A stretch of DNA of 64,000 nt from positions 1-64,000 of the forward strand of contig CAWVWE010000005.1 of NCBI GenBank assembly GCA_963933975.1, read 5' to 3'. The translations under genes and the position numbers were made by a program. The notes below the pieces were generated by a model. The model did no database searches, was not told the DNA's origin, and worked only from the letters and a program-made list of their open reading frames with translations. The stretch is from UBA10364 sp905182675. GTDB taxonomy: Bacteria; Bacteroidota; Bacteroidia; Flavobacteriales; Schleiferiaceae. Below, piece by piece: positions 33,938 through 42,648 of this stretch (the first letter of the stretch is position 1; every line of letters starts with the position of its first letter).

Positions 33938-35965
33938 TTAATTCGCTATTCCAGCCCTTCTCAACAATGCCTCTACTTTAGGTGCTCTACCTCTAAAGGT
34001 TTCAAAGAGCTCATCTGGAGGAATTGTGCCTCCACTTGAAAGTATCGCCGCAAAATCTTTTGCTACTACCTCATTGAATATCCCTTCCTCCTCAAATCTC
34101 TCAAAAGCATCTGCATCCAAGACCTCAGCCCATTTATAGCTGTAGTAGCCGGCGGAATATCCACCCTGAAAGATGTGGCTAAAAGCGGTCGAAGAGATAA
34201 TGCCTTCCACCGGATCGAACAACTGTGTACCTGCTGTAGCAGTCCGTTCAAACTCAACGATACTTCCCGAAAAGGGCACCGTAGCATTATGCCAAGCCAT
34301 ATCCAAATAGCCAAAATTTAGCTGTCGAAGTGTCATATACGCCTCCAGGAATTGTTGGCTTGATTTTATTCTTTCAATATACTCTTCCGGTAACATTTCA
34401 CCAGTCAAATAATGTCTAGCGAATAGTTTTAAGGATTCCGGTTGATAGCACCAGTTCTCTAGGATCTGCGATGGAAGCTCAACAAAATCCCAGTATACAT
34501 TTGTACCTGTTAATGATGGGTAAGTACCCTTTGCCATCATGCCGTGTAAGGCGTGGCCAAACTCATGAAATAATGTCGTGACCTCATTAAAAGTCAATAA
34601 AGAAGGTGTGGTGGAAGTCGGCTTGGTGAAGTTACATACGATACTTATGTGCGGTCTATACTCCTGTTCTTCAAATACAAACATATTCCGATAACTCGTC
34701 ATCCATGCGCCTGCACGTTTACCTGTTCTTGGAAAGAAATCTGCATAAAAGACACTAACAAAATTACCCTTATTATCAAAAACCTCATAAGCATCAACAT
34801 CATCATGGTAAACGCTTATATCAATATTCTGAACGAAGCTCAGTCCAAACAATTTATGAGCAACCTGGAAAGCACCGTCTAATACGTTTTCCAGTTTAAA
34901 ATATGGCTTTAGCAACGCATCATCTAGGTCTAGGGTTACCTTCTTGAGCTTCTCTGCCCAGAAGGTAAAGTCCCAAGGCTTGATGGGGAGTTTTGCGCCA
35001 TTTTTTAGCCCAAATTCCGAAACATTATTAACCTCTCTTTCAGCCGCTGGCTTCGCTAGTTTCTTTAAGTCGTCCAGAAATCCAAGTACGGTTTCAGGTT
35101 TCTGGGCCATTCGTTTACTCAGGGTCAACTCAGCATGAGACTTAAAGCCAAGTAATTTAGCCTTTGCCAAACGCTCGTTAACAATCGTAGACACAATTTC
35201 TTGGTTATTATATTCATTAGCCTTCGCGCCGCGCATTGCATAAGCGCGATAAAATGTTTCGCGCAGCTCTTCGCGTTCTGCGTATTTCAAGACACTGATA
35301 TAGGTAGGCATGTCCAAATCTAGTGCGTAGCCTATTTTACTTTTCTCCAATGCGAGTTGCTCCGCTTGCTCAATGACATCGTCAGGTAATCCTTCCAAAT
35401 CGGCTTTTTGCTCCGTGTAGAACTCGAAAATTTGAGTTTCCTTAAGAACATTCTCCCCGAAAGCCAATGATGTTTTACTCAGTGTAGCGCTTATTTCCTT
35501 GAGTCTGTCTCTGTCCTTCCCTTGTAATAAAGCACCATTTCTAACATAACCTTCATAAGTCTCTTGCAGCAATCTTAATTGCTCAGAAGTGAGGTTCTCC
35601 TCTGCTCTGTGATCCCAAACCATCTTAATTTTTAAAAACAGCGACTCATTCAATACTGTTTCATTACTGAACTCGGTTAATAATGGGCTTAATTCACGTG
35701 CAATAGATTGAATCTCCGCGTTCGTTTCAGCACTATTTAAATTGTAAAAGCAACTGCTTACAATATCTAATTCTCTGCTGGCGAATTCTAATTCCACTAA
35801 TGTGTTCGAAAAAGATGGGACACTAGGGTTTGCAACAATATCGGATTGACGATTTCTGCTCACTTCCATCCAATGTAGAGCCGCAGGCATAAAATGTTCT
35901 GGAAGAATCAAATGAAAAGGAAGAGACTGGTGAACAGTCGGCTGAAATTCAATGAGTGGATTCAT
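33938..35965 (-). CDS. M3 family oligopeptidase (PrlC/Dcp type)
   Basis: A zinc metallopeptidase that degrades short peptides in the cytoplasm. The 675 residues match oligopeptidase A and Dcp length. The zinc site HEFGHALHG starts at His467; the third ligand is a Glu some 25 residues later (DFVELPSQILENW). The helical N-terminal half forms the channel that restricts substrates to peptides. There is no signal peptide. It stands alone, with a -7 match 27 bases before its ATG. Confidence 0.93.
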   Translation of the reverse strand: MNPLIEFQPTVHQSLPFHLILPEHFMPAALHWMEVSRNRQSDIVANPSVPSFSNTLVELEFASRELDIVSSCFYNLNSAETNAEIQSIARELSPLLTEFSNETVLNESLFLKIKMVWDHRAEENLTSEQLRLLQETYEGYVRNGALLQGKDRDRLKEISATLSKTSLAFGENVLKETQIFEFYTEQKADLEGLPDDVIEQAEQLALEKSKIGYALDLDMPTYISVLKYAEREELRETFYRAYAMRGAKANEYNNQEIVSTIVNERLAKAKLLGFKSHAELTLSKRMAQKPETVLGFLDDLKKLAKPAAEREVNNVSEFGLKNGAKLPIKPWDFTFWAEKLKKVTLDLDDALLKPYFKLENVLDGAFQVAHKLFGLSFVQNIDISVYHDDVDAYEVFDNKGNFVSVFYADFFPRTGKRAGAWMTSYRNMFVFEEQEYRPHISIVCNFTKPTSTTPSLLTFNEVTTLFHEFGHALHGMMAKGTYPSLTGTNVYWDFVELPSQILENWCYQPESLKLFARHYLTGEMLPEEYIERIKSSQQFLEAYMTLRQLNFGYLDMAWHNATVPFSGSIVEFERTATAGTQLFDPVEGIISSTAFSHIFQGGYSAGYYSYKWAEVLDADAFERFEEEGIFNEVVAKDFAAILSSGGTIPPDELFETFRGRAPKVEALLRRAGIAN

Positions 35966-35991
35966 GTAAATATTGTTAGGAATATGGTTCC

Positions 35992-35999
35992 CAAATATA
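35992..35999 (-). promoter_or_regulatory. -7 element of the M3 peptidase gene
   Basis: The minus strand reads TATATTTG, an exact TAnnTTTG match 26 bases upstream of the ATG at 35965. No TTG lies 19-21 bases further. On the other strand TATCTTTA (36020-36027) sits 4 bases before the copA ATG, a weaker match. Confidence 0.45.
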
Positions 36000-36031
36000 A
36001 GGCATCCAAGTTGTTGGCGTATCTTTAAACC

Positions 36032-38161
36032 ATGTCAAAAACGCAAGTAAATTGGACAATTTCGGGGATGACCTGCAGTGGTTGTGCGCACAGCGCATCC
36101 AGCATAGCTATGGGACACGATGGGATTTCAAATGTCCAAGTGCGCTATGCCAATGGTATATTTAAAGCTACCGTAGATACGAGCGTGCTCAATACTCACT
36201 TGCTTGAAGAAGACCTGAAGAATGCGGGATATACCCTGGAGCGCGAATACCTTTCTCCAGCTAAAAAAGTAGAATTAGCACGTACTAAGCTTAAAGATTT
36301 GAAATGGGAATTGATTTTCTCCTCCCTTTTTGCGCTACCATTATTGGTATTAGGAATGCTTCATATAGAATATTTATGGAGCATCATGATCCAAGGAGTT
36401 CTAGCCGTTGTCCTTTCCTTTTATTTCGGCCGGCGCATTCATAAAAAAGCATGGAAACTGCTGAAATCTGGCGCTACAAACATGGACACCCTGGTCAGTC
36501 TTGGTTCTATCAGCGCATTCTTATTGTCCGTTTTTAACATTATTGTTTCAGAAGGACATCAGAGTTATTTCGAGAGCGCTGGACTCATCGTTTTCTTTAT
36601 ACTCGTGGGGAAATTCATAGAGGAGCGAGGGAAATTTCAAAATGGTAAGGCCTTATTAGAATTGATTGCGCTTCAACCACAATATGCCTGGAAAGTAACT
36701 GGAGATGAGTTGAAAAAAGTACATGTTGATTCACTTGAGGTAGGTGACGCTGTGCTCATCAAAGTTGGCGAACTTATTCCAGTAGATGGTATGGTAACAG
36801 ACGGTGTCAGCACCATTGATGAAAGTACATTTACCGGGGAGCCCATACCGGTTGATAAGAAAGCAGGTGATATAGTATGGGCCGGAACCTTGAATGGTGA
36901 AGGGTCCTTAACAATTTCTGTAGAAAAAACAGGGAGTACATCCGCTATCGGATCTTTGATTGAAACCATAGCACAAGGACAGTCTTCCGAAGCACCTATA
37001 GAATCTTTAACTCAAAACATCTCTAAAGTATTTGTTCCTACTATTATCGCGTTGAGCCTTGTCGTTGGATTGATTTGGCTGATTAATGATGAGCCAAGAG
37101 CACTTATTTTTGCTATTAACGTTCTTGTCATTGCCTGTCCATGCGCCCTAGGTCTTGCTACACCCTTAGCCGTCGTTGCAGCAAACGGTGCAGGCGCAGA
37201 CATAGGGATCATCATAAAAAAAGCGGCAGCACTTCAGTATGCTTCCTCTGTTAAATATGCCTTATTAGATAAAACTGGAACCCTGACCATAGGTAAGCCT
37301 ATTGTAAAGAATATAAGTTGGACTACAGCGCGCAACATTGAACTTTTGACCGCCTTAAATTCGAGAGGCAACCACCCCTTGAATACTGCTTTAAATAGTT
37401 ATTTAGGTAGTAGTTTTCATTCCGGTAAGGTCAACAGATTTAAAGCCATCCCCGGCAAGGGTATTCAGGGGAAGTTTGATGGGGAAATTGTCTACTTAGG
37501 ATCGCCAAAGTGGTACAGTGAAGTTACTGGCGGTTCATGGCCTGAAACACAAACTACCACGTCCCTACTATTCAGTGACAGCGCTGTAATTGCGTCCATC
37601 AACTTCGAAGACGTAGTACGCCCAGAAGCAATTCAGTTCATACAACAGCTTAAAGAGAAAAGTATAGAACCAGTCATTCTCTCAGGAGACAGTTCTCAAG
37701 CAGTGGCGAAAATTGCCTTCGAACTCGGTATTAAAAAATACCATGGTGAAATGCTACCAATAGAAAAAGCTAAAGTCGTACAATCGTATCAAGAAGATGG
37801 TCCAACCCTATTTATTGGTGATGGCATAAACGATACCGTAGCTCTGCAACAGGCCGCCGTTGGAGTTAGCCTTGCACATGCTACAGCCGCTGCACAAGAA
37901 AATGCAGATGTCGTGTTGAGTCGAGAGGGACTGATTCAACTCAACGATTATTTCCGTTTAAGCAAGAGCACCATGACCACTATATACGGCAATCTCTTTT
38001 GGGCCTTTGGTTACAATATCATTGCTATACCTTTGGCAGCTGGGGTGCTCTATCCTACATTTGGAATAAGCCTCACGCCAATGATGGCTAGTATAGCAAT
38101 GAGCATCAGCTCGTTAGGAGTAGTTGGTAATTCTTTGTTATTAAAACAACGCATGAAATGA
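36032..38161 (+). CDS. copA: Cu+-exporting P1B-type ATPase
   Basis: This protein pumps Cu(I) out of the cytoplasm. The 709 residues have one HMA domain (Cys15 and Cys18 in GMTCSGC), the actuator loop DESTFTGEPIPV, the CPC metal site at 369-371 (ACPCALG), phosphorylation Asp413 in DKTGTLT, the HP motif at His448 and GDGINDT. TM7 has FGYN and TM8 has MSISSLGVV, the pattern of Cu+ (P1B-1) pumps. It overlaps the next small HMA-like gene by 4 bases. The family assignment is firm; a role in cytochrome oxidase assembly instead of detoxification is possible. Confidence 0.95.
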   Translation: MSKTQVNWTISGMTCSGCAHSASSIAMGHDGISNVQVRYANGIFKATVDTSVLNTHLLEEDLKNAGYTLEREYLSPAKKVELARTKLKDLKWELIFSSLFALPLLVLGMLHIEYLWSIMIQGVLAVVLSFYFGRRIHKKAWKLLKSGATNMDTLVSLGSISAFLLSVFNIIVSEGHQSYFESAGLIVFFILVGKFIEERGKFQNGKALLELIALQPQYAWKVTGDELKKVHVDSLEVGDAVLIKVGELIPVDGMVTDGVSTIDESTFTGEPIPVDKKAGDIVWAGTLNGEGSLTISVEKTGSTSAIGSLIETIAQGQSSEAPIESLTQNISKVFVPTIIALSLVVGLIWLINDEPRALIFAINVLVIACPCALGLATPLAVVAANGAGADIGIIIKKAAALQYASSVKYALLDKTGTLTIGKPIVKNISWTTARNIELLTALNSRGNHPLNTALNSYLGSSFHSGKVNRFKAIPGKGIQGKFDGEIVYLGSPKWYSEVTGGSWPETQTTTSLLFSDSAVIASINFEDVVRPEAIQFIQQLKEKSIEPVILSGDSSQAVAKIAFELGIKKYHGEMLPIEKAKVVQSYQEDGPTLFIGDGINDTVALQQAAVGVSLAHATAAAQENADVVLSREGLIQLNDYFRLSKSTMTTIYGNLFWAFGYNIIAIPLAAGVLYPTFGISLTPMMASIAMSISSLGVVGNSLLLKQRMK

Positions 38162-38349
38162 CTATAAACTCAAAAATCAACTGCAATAATTGTATTGCTA
38201 AAGTTTCACCTGATTTAAACACATTGATGGGAGAAGGGAACTGGTCAGTAGACATTACGCTACCCAACAAGCCCCTCACTTTTTCAGACGATATATCGCT
38301 TGATGATGTATTGGATGTTTTAGACCAACATAACATGATTGTGGAATAA
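38158..38349 (+). CDS. Small HMA-like metal-binding protein
   Basis: This 63-residue protein begins MTINSKINCNNCIAKVSPDL. Cys9 and Cys12 form a CxxC pair placed as in heavy-metal-associated domains, followed by a helix, a strand (NWSVDITLP), a helix (SLDDVLDVLDQHN) and a last strand. It lacks the usual GMT before the first Cys and seems a degenerate or diverged HMA fold. Overlap with copA (4 bases) points to a copper chaperone or sensor for the pump; this is inference. Confidence 0.8.
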   Translation: MTINSKINCNNCIAKVSPDLNTLMGEGNWSVDITLPNKPLTFSDDISLDDVLDVLDQHNMIVE

Positions 38350-39413
38350 TGAACATCGGTCTGCTCGCTCGCAAAACATTGCATAGCCAACCCGGTGGAG
38401 ACACCGTTCAGGTAAAGCAATCGGCAGCCGCATTAGAGCGACTAGGTCATACATGCTTCATTATCACCTCTGGAACAGCTCTGCCAAAAGATCTTGACGC
38501 ATTACATTTTTTTAATTTGGGCCGTCCCGCGGATGCGCTTAGTTATTTCAAAAATTTCCCAGGTAAAAAAATAATTAGCACCGTCTTTGTAGATTATAGT
38601 AGAGCAGATCAAATTCGCTTCCCACGATTATCTAGGCTATTGGGTAGTCACCGTATTGAATTTTTAAAGACACTCGCTCGCGCCATAAACGGTAGCGACA
38701 AGTGGCCATGTTTAGACTATTTGCGTCTAGGGCAAAAGCGCAGTATGAAGAGGATTTTAGACCAAGCCAATGTCGTTATCACCTCATCTATGAGCGAGCT
38801 AACAAGAATATCAGAATGGTCCAATCATTTAAGTAAATCAATTACAGACAAGCATCGATTGATTCCATTAGGCCTAGACGACTGTTTCATTTTCAATAAA
38901 CCTAGCGGAAAACAAAAACAGGGCATTCTATTGGTTGGGAGAATAGAACACCTCAAGAATCAACTCCAAGTGATTCAATGGGCGACCAAAAACAATTGGC
39001 CACTGACCGTAGTGGGTGACGCCAATGCTAATCAACTTAACTATTATAAACGTTGCATAGAATCTGCTGGTGCTCATGTTGATTTTATCCCACACCAGAG
39101 TCGACAGAACGTCCTAAAACTCATGCAGGCTCACCGTCTTTTGATTGTGCCCTCATTCTTCGAAACCTATTCTATTGTCGCTTGGGAAGCAGCAGCGCTA
39201 GGTCTTAATGTTATTGCTAATGATGTTGATGACATGCGGGAAACGCTCGCTGAAGTTTCACAGGTTTGCGATTTCACCAATGAAGAAAGTACCCTGAGAA
39301 CTATTTCAGAGAATCTCTTGCCTGGATCTTCTCAACAAAAAAAATCCCAAGCATGGTTCGAAAACTATACTTGGGATGCGATAGGGTTGCAACTTGAGAA
39401 AGTCTACCAATAG
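38349..39413 (+). CDS. Glycosyltransferase family 4-like protein
   Basis: A 354-residue GT-B fold protein. The N-terminal domain has a Gly-rich acceptor loop (SQPGGDTVQVKQSAAALERL), and the C-terminal domain has GILLVGRIEHLKNQLQVIQW and the EX7E-like region PSFFETYSIVAWEAAALGLN. It should transfer a sugar from a nucleotide sugar to a surface glycan or lipid; the acceptor is not evident. Its ATG overlaps the stop of the HMA-like gene by one base (TAATG), an odd partner for a copper pump. It converges on a lipoprotein gene with one base between the stops. Confidence 0.88.
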   Translation: MNIGLLARKTLHSQPGGDTVQVKQSAAALERLGHTCFIITSGTALPKDLDALHFFNLGRPADALSYFKNFPGKKIISTVFVDYSRADQIRFPRLSRLLGSHRIEFLKTLARAINGSDKWPCLDYLRLGQKRSMKRILDQANVVITSSMSELTRISEWSNHLSKSITDKHRLIPLGLDDCFIFNKPSGKQKQGILLVGRIEHLKNQLQVIQWATKNNWPLTVVGDANANQLNYYKRCIESAGAHVDFIPHQSRQNVLKLMQAHRLLIVPSFFETYSIVAWEAAALGLNVIANDVDDMRETLAEVSQVCDFTNEESTLRTISENLLPGSSQQKKSQAWFENYTWDAIGLQLEKVYQ

Positions 39414-39414
39414 A

Positions 39415-39963
39415 TTACTGGTTTTGCATTTCCTTTTCAAAAGTCTCTTTAAACTTTTCGTAATTATAGTCAACCATGAGCTTATCATTCTTTGATAATG
39501 CCTTGTAGTAGTCTTTTACAATTTTGTCACCATCTAACTCAATGGCGATGTAGTACTTGAACTTGCTTGTCGCAGCGACTTGTGTTACGCGATCGCAAGC
39601 CACCACAACCCCACTTAAGCGTTGGTTAATGACCATTCTTGAATTTTCTTCAAATCTCTCAAGTACTTCTTCAACATTATTGACTTCCATGCTCTTTACA
39701 TAATTATCTGCCACCACTTTCATAGTGGAGTTAACCATACCAGCAAGTTCCGTTTTAGCGTTACTCAAGGCTTTCTTTTTGGCTACGTTCATATCAGCAC
39801 TTTCACCAAAACTATAGACACGGAACGTCTTTTTATCACTCTTAAACTCCGAACAAGGCAATACCATTTCGGTCTCGCCTTTAGGTACTTTAATCTTCGA
39901 ACCACAGCTCGATAAGAGTAAACTGGCTGATGCGACTACTACAAAGAGAAATTTTGTTTTCAT
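39415..39963 (-). CDS. LPP20-like lipoprotein
   Basis: A 182-residue lipoprotein: signal peptide, then lipobox LSSC with Cys20. The mature part has AKKKALSNAKTELAGMVNST (residues about 60-80), the pattern of LPP20-family proteins, then a helical segment and a strand region (FKYYIAIELDG). It resembles the N-terminal third of the lipoprotein at 60755-62008. Helicobacter LPP20 is the name-giving member; no function is assured. It is transcribed alone, and I found no clear promoter in the 74 bases upstream. Confidence 0.75.
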   Translation of the reverse strand: MKTKFLFVVVASASLLLSSCGSKIKVPKGETEMVLPCSEFKSDKKTFRVYSFGESADMNVAKKKALSNAKTELAGMVNSTMKVVADNYVKSMEVNNVEEVLERFEENSRMVINQRLSGVVVACDRVTQVAATSKFKYYIAIELDGDKIVKDYYKALSKNDKLMVDYNYEKFKETFEKEMQNQ

Positions 39964-40037
39964 ACTATATTTGGTTTAATAAGGTGAATTGAAGGTAACA
40001 AACCTTGATGTGTAGTATCCAAACGCCATGCCATTTT

Positions 40038-40526
40038 TTACCATTTTCCCTTTTCGACTAATTTTTCTCTCTCCATTTCAAGGAAGTCCAAAGACATGTC
40101 GACTTGCTTATCATTGTTATTTATCCGCAGTAATTTGTGACATAACGTCCTTTTTCGGCCGTCAGTTAGCTTATCCCAAACCTGCTTCATAACATCATCT
40201 TGCTCAAGTAAGATCGACAAAACCTCCGGTAAAGAAATTCCTAATGTGTTTGGATCCTGGTAAACAACCACCGAGATCGACTGACCCATTTCATAGCTAT
40301 AGCCCTCTAATTTTGACCTACCAATCATAGAAAAATATCTACCATCTCCATAAGGCTGAATGCCACATTGAACATCTATGCAACCATCTAACTTGAGGAT
40401 AATCCTAGTCTTACGCCCTTGTGGAAATGAATCAACGATAGATTTTTCAAAAACCACACACCGGTAATTACCAAGTGTGGGATCAACAGTCTCTAAAACG
40501 GTGTCAAACTTGTGTAACTCTCTCAT
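40038..40526 (-). CDS. DUF1905/YdeI-like domain protein
   Basis: A 162-residue protein with a DUF1905 beta-barrel in the first 90 residues (CVVFEKSIVDSFPQGRKTRI, GDGRYFSMIGRSKLEG) and a helical C-terminus like the YdeI/OmpD-associated family. No signal peptide is seen. The start at 40526 is chosen because it overlaps the upstream stop codon as TAATG; an ATG 6 bases earlier is the alternative. It is the last gene of the PASTA-to-peroxidase operon. The biochemical role of this family is unknown to me. Confidence 0.75.
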   Translation of the reverse strand: MRELHKFDTVLETVDPTLGNYRCVVFEKSIVDSFPQGRKTRIILKLDGCIDVQCGIQPYGDGRYFSMIGRSKLEGYSYEMGQSISVVVYQDPNTLGISLPEVLSILLEQDDVMKQVWDKLTDGRKRTLCHKLLRINNNDKQVDMSLDFLEMEREKLVEKGKW

Positions 40527-41581
40527 TACCATGGGTTTGAAAATGACGTATCCGTCAGGAAGGTTGGATCCGAAAATGTTTTCATAAAGTCTAAAAGACC
40601 TTTTTTGTCAATCTCCGACCAGTTTCGTCCAGAACCTGCAGCCTTCATATTAGGATCTATCGTAGCGGAGAGATGTCCACCCGTATTATAAAAATCTACG
40701 ACCTCAGCTAAGGTTTCAAACCTGCCGTCATGCATGTAGGGGAAACTATATTCTATGTTACGTAACGATGGGATTTTGAATTTTCCTCGATCAGAAGAGG
40801 ATCCAGTTACTGCTTCCCTTCCGTCCCCAATTTGATACAAGCTGTCAAGTCCGTTATTTGAGAATTGTAATAAGCCATAGGCTCCCATTTGATAACCTGT
40901 CGTTGCTAGACCATGACAATGAAAACAATCACCTTTTTCACCATTAAACAAATCAAATCCCTTTTGCTCGCTAGGTGTAAAGCTATAATTGCCTTCAACA
41001 TAAGCGTCGAACGAAGAGGTTCCCGAGACCAGTGTTCTTATAAATTGAGATAGGGATTTTGCTACATTCTCTTTTGACACTTCCGTCGTGCCAAAAGCCT
41101 TTAAAAACAGCTCGTTATAGATGAGGTCCTGCTCGATTTTATCAATCACATCAGGCCATTCCGAATGCATCTCTATTGGATTGACAATAGGCTCCTTTAC
41201 TTGATCCTCTAGGCTACCATCCCTACCGTCCCAGAAGAAGAAATCTTGCCAAGCTAGATTTGACAATACCATGGCATTTATATCTCCTTCCACACCGTCA
41301 ATACCTGTGCTATATGCAGTAGGCTCTGCGAAATTACTTTCCTGCCTATGGCAACTGTTGCAACTCTGTGTGTTGTCGCCTGATAACCTGACGTCATAAA
41401 ACAAGTGCCTTCCCAGAAGCACCCCTTCCTCAGACAGCTCATTGTCTAAAGGCAATGTGGGTTCTGGAAAATGCGCTGGATAGTCTAATTCTAACAACGT
41501 AATCTGATGCTTGGGCTCTACTGGTCTACAGCCTATAGCTATAACCAATACACACATTAATGTAAAACCCATCTTCATCAT
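40526..41581 (-). CDS. Di-haem cytochrome c peroxidase-like lipoprotein (CcpA/MauG family)
   Basis: The 351-residue protein has a lipoprotein signal (IAIGC, Cys18) and two c-type haem sites, CNSCH at 74-78 and CFHCH at 219-223. This is the layout of bacterial cytochrome c peroxidases and MauG-type enzymes. Further conserved parts are GRHLFYD, NLAWQDFFFWDGRDGSLEDQ and FKIPSLRNIEYSFPYMHDGR. It should be anchored in the periplasm or outer membrane and reduce peroxide or oxidise a protein or small substrate. It starts one base after the rluD stop and is coupled to the DUF1905 gene. Confidence 0.9.
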   Translation of the reverse strand: MMKMGFTLMCVLVIAIGCRPVEPKHQITLLELDYPAHFPEPTLPLDNELSEEGVLLGRHLFYDVRLSGDNTQSCNSCHRQESNFAEPTAYSTGIDGVEGDINAMVLSNLAWQDFFFWDGRDGSLEDQVKEPIVNPIEMHSEWPDVIDKIEQDLIYNELFLKAFGTTEVSKENVAKSLSQFIRTLVSGTSSFDAYVEGNYSFTPSEQKGFDLFNGEKGDCFHCHGLATTGYQMGAYGLLQFSNNGLDSLYQIGDGREAVTGSSSDRGKFKIPSLRNIEYSFPYMHDGRFETLAEVVDFYNTGGHLSATIDPNMKAAGSGRNWSEIDKKGLLDFMKTFSDPTFLTDTSFSNPW

Positions 41582-41582
41582 C

Positions 41583-42647
41583 TTATCTATTCTTTAGCGA
41601 AGCGCTTGTGTAGATTTCAAATTTACGAATCACTTCTAGCATATCTTCAGGTAGCTCTTTCTGAAAAATCATGTTTTCACCGCTAGATGGATGAACAAAA
41701 CCCAAACTCTGTGCGTGAAGGGCGTGTCTTGGACATGCTTTAAAACAATTAAAAATAAACTGTTTGTATTTGCTAAAAGAAGTGCCCTTCAGGATTTTAT
41801 CCCCTCCATAGCGTTCGTCATTGAACAATGGATGACCTAAGTGCTTCATATGAACACGGATTTGGTGGGTACGGCCGGTTTCAAGTTTACAACTCACTAC
41901 CGTCACATAACCAAATCTTTGAACAACCTTGTAATGCGTTACCGCATGTTTACCCTCAGATTCATCTTCGAAAACCGCCATTTGCAGCCTATCTCTTAGG
42001 CTCCGTCCGATATTTCCTGTGATTGTACCTTCTTCTTCAGTCACATCACCCCAAACAATGGCGATATATTCTCTAGAAGTACTCCTGTCGTAAAACTGCT
42101 TTGCAAGATGGGTCATACCCAATTCTGACGCCGCAGCGACCATCACTCCTGACGTATTCTTATCTAATCGGTGGACGAGACCTGGGCGCTCCTCACCTTG
42201 CTTTCCAATAGGAAGATTTTCCGCAAGAAAAGCCAGACCATTCACCAACGTTCCAGTGTAGTTCCCATGTCCTGGATGACAAACTAGACCCGCTTTCTTA
42301 TTTATAACAATGACATGTTCATCCCTATGAATAATATCAAGTTCCATATCCTCTGGCAATATTTCCTTATCACGAGGTGGCTGGCCGAGTACCATTTCAA
42401 CAAGATTACCGGGCTTTACCTTGTGGTTACTTTTAACAGGTTTACCATTGATTCTTATAGCTTCGGCCTCTGCAGCTTTTTGAATCCTAGTTCTTGACGT
42501 ATCCGGTAAGAAGTTCATCAAAAACTTATCTACGCGCAAAGGACTCTGGCCCTGATCTGCCACAAAACTATGATGCACATAGAGCTCTTCCGTGTTGTCG
42601 CTCTCTTGAAAGGGGATGTCGTTCTCTTGTAATTCTGAATCTAACAT
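41583..42647 (-). CDS. rluD: 23S rRNA pseudouridine synthase, RluD family
   Basis: The enzyme converts uridines in helix 69 of 23S rRNA to pseudouridine. The 354 residues have an S4 RNA-binding domain (about 37-90, LRVDKFLMNFLPDTSRTRIQ) and the catalytic domain with Asp162 in HRLDKNTSG. It also has GRTHQIRVHMKHLGHPLFND and RHALHAQSLGFVHP. Placement within RluD rather than RluC/A rests on the S4 domain and length. It lies one base from each neighbour in the operon. Confidence 0.92.
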   Translation of the reverse strand: MLDSELQENDIPFQESDNTEELYVHHSFVADQGQSPLRVDKFLMNFLPDTSRTRIQKAAEAEAIRINGKPVKSNHKVKPGNLVEMVLGQPPRDKEILPEDMELDIIHRDEHVIVINKKAGLVCHPGHGNYTGTLVNGLAFLAENLPIGKQGEERPGLVHRLDKNTSGVMVAAASELGMTHLAKQFYDRSTSREYIAIVWGDVTEEEGTITGNIGRSLRDRLQMAVFEDESEGKHAVTHYKVVQRFGYVTVVSCKLETGRTHQIRVHMKHLGHPLFNDERYGGDKILKGTSFSKYKQFIFNCFKACPRHALHAQSLGFVHPSSGENMIFQKELPEDMLEVIRKFEIYTSASLKNR

Positions 42648-42648
42648 A

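Noticed and set aside
36673..36969. 98-codon minus-strand frame inside copA
   Set aside because: Complement of a well-supported ATPase gene; composition is biased and no homology is recognisable.
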